Positions 11,893-12,185 of a DNA stretch of 12,185 nt are shown in pieces; the stretch's first letter is position 1, and each line of letters begins with the position of its first letter. The stretch is from the NCBI GenBank assembly GCA_016781225.1, contig JADDQT010000033.1, forward strand, positions 1-12,185, read 5' to 3'. The stretch comes from Actinomycetota bacterium (GTDB lineage Bacteria; Actinomycetota; Acidimicrobiia; Acidimicrobiales; GCA-2861595). The position numbers and the translations under genes were made by a program. The notes below the pieces were generated by a model. That model was not told the DNA's origin. It was given only the letters and a program-made list of their open reading frames with translations, and did not search any database.

Positions 11893-12185
11893 ATGGAGCA
11901 GCTCGAACGCCTGGGCCCCGATCACCTTCGTTCGACGATGGCCTCGTACCGTGACTCGCTGCGAGCCCACCGAGACCGGATCAACCGCCTGAACGTCTAC
12001 CCGGTGCCCGACGGCGACACCGGCACCAACATGGCCCTGACCCTGGAGTCGGTGGTGAGCGCCCTCGACGACGCAGCCGATGACATGGCCGACTCGTGCC
12101 GGGCCATCGCCCGGGGGTCGCTCATGGGAGCGCGGGGCAACTCCGGGGTCATCCTGTCCCAGATCCTCCGGGGCCTGTCGGAGGT
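11893..12185 (+). CDS. DhaL/DAK2-domain protein, FakA-like kinase (3' end outside window)
   Basis: The first 98 residues of a gene that runs off the window; there is no stop codon in frame. NVYPVPDGDTGTNMA (34-48) is the Mg-ATP-binding loop of DhaL-type kinases, with Asp40 and Asp42 as metal ligands. SLMGARGNSGVILSQILRG (76-94) is the second nucleotide-binding motif. This matches the N-terminal kinase domain of FakA/YloV, which phosphorylates fatty acids held by FakB proteins; a dihydroxyacetone-kinase-like activity is the alternative. The ATG follows -10 box TAGCAT closely (nine bases), so the mRNA is leaderless or nearly so; CCGCCTCCT in front is not a ribosome-binding site. Family proteins have about 550 residues, so most of the gene lies beyond the edge. 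Confidence 0.9.
   Translation, partial: MEQLERLGPDHLRSTMASYRDSLRAHRDRINRLNVYPVPDGDTGTNMALTLESVVSALDDAADDMADSCRAIARGSLMGARGNSGVILSQILRGLSE

Noticed and set aside
1..12185. CRISPR arrays, tRNA/rRNA genes, insertion sequences, phage genes, terminators with T-runs
   Set aside because: Looked for by eye on both strands; no spaced repeats, tRNA-like cloverleaf, transposase or integrase motif, or hairpin followed by a T-run was found.

Overview
The window looks like chromosomal DNA of a high-GC actinobacterium, most likely of the Acidimicrobiia type. This rests on the strong G/C bias at third codon positions, the thiL-thiD / rpmB-fakA neighbourhood typical of actinobacteria, a GTP-type PEP carboxykinase, a MhuD-like haem monooxygenase, and many genes whose -10 box (TANNNT) sits directly in front of the start codon, the actinobacterial leaderless pattern. 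Lineage below the phylum is inference.

Layout, left to right. (1) 1-1582: the end of a SAM methyltransferase gene, then an alpha/beta hydrolase with a defective start. (2) 1585-2711: a decayed PIG-L/LmbE-type deacetylase that keeps only its two ends, a MhuD-like haem-degrading monooxygenase, and a four-helix membrane protein with no clear start codon. (3) 2749-4869: a stand-alone Lrp/AsnC ligand-binding-domain protein (-) and an S9-family prolyl oligopeptidase (+), divergent from what looks like one bidirectional -10 element. (4) 4874-5770 (-): an LppX/LprG-like lipoprotein. (5) 5824-6484 (-): a Phd/VapC toxin-antitoxin pair with a palindromic operator. (6) 6570-8630 (-): GTP-dependent PEP carboxykinase (gluconeogenesis) and a small cold-shock-like protein. 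(7) 8656-10390 (+): thiL and thiD, consecutive kinases of thiamine diphosphate synthesis. (8) 10403-11792 (-): an acyl-CoA-dehydrogenase-like flavoprotein and ribosomal protein L28. (9) 11893-end (+): the start of a DhaL/DAK2-domain (FakA-like) kinase subunit, divergent from rpmB.

How it fits together: most of the window is core metabolism and housekeeping. I see no biosynthetic cluster, phage, insertion sequence, CRISPR array, tRNA or rRNA, and no gene-free stretch over 300 bases (the longest gap is about 100 bases, 11793-11892). The most unusual features are regulatory and structural. A -10 box lies exactly 7 bases before the initiation base of several genes. Two intergenic regions carry ANNNTANNNT elements that read as -10 boxes on both strands. 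Damage is concentrated between about 650 and 2400: an internally deleted deacetylase and two genes without a canonical start at the expected place. I see no convincing new multi-gene system; the leads worth testing are listed as findings.
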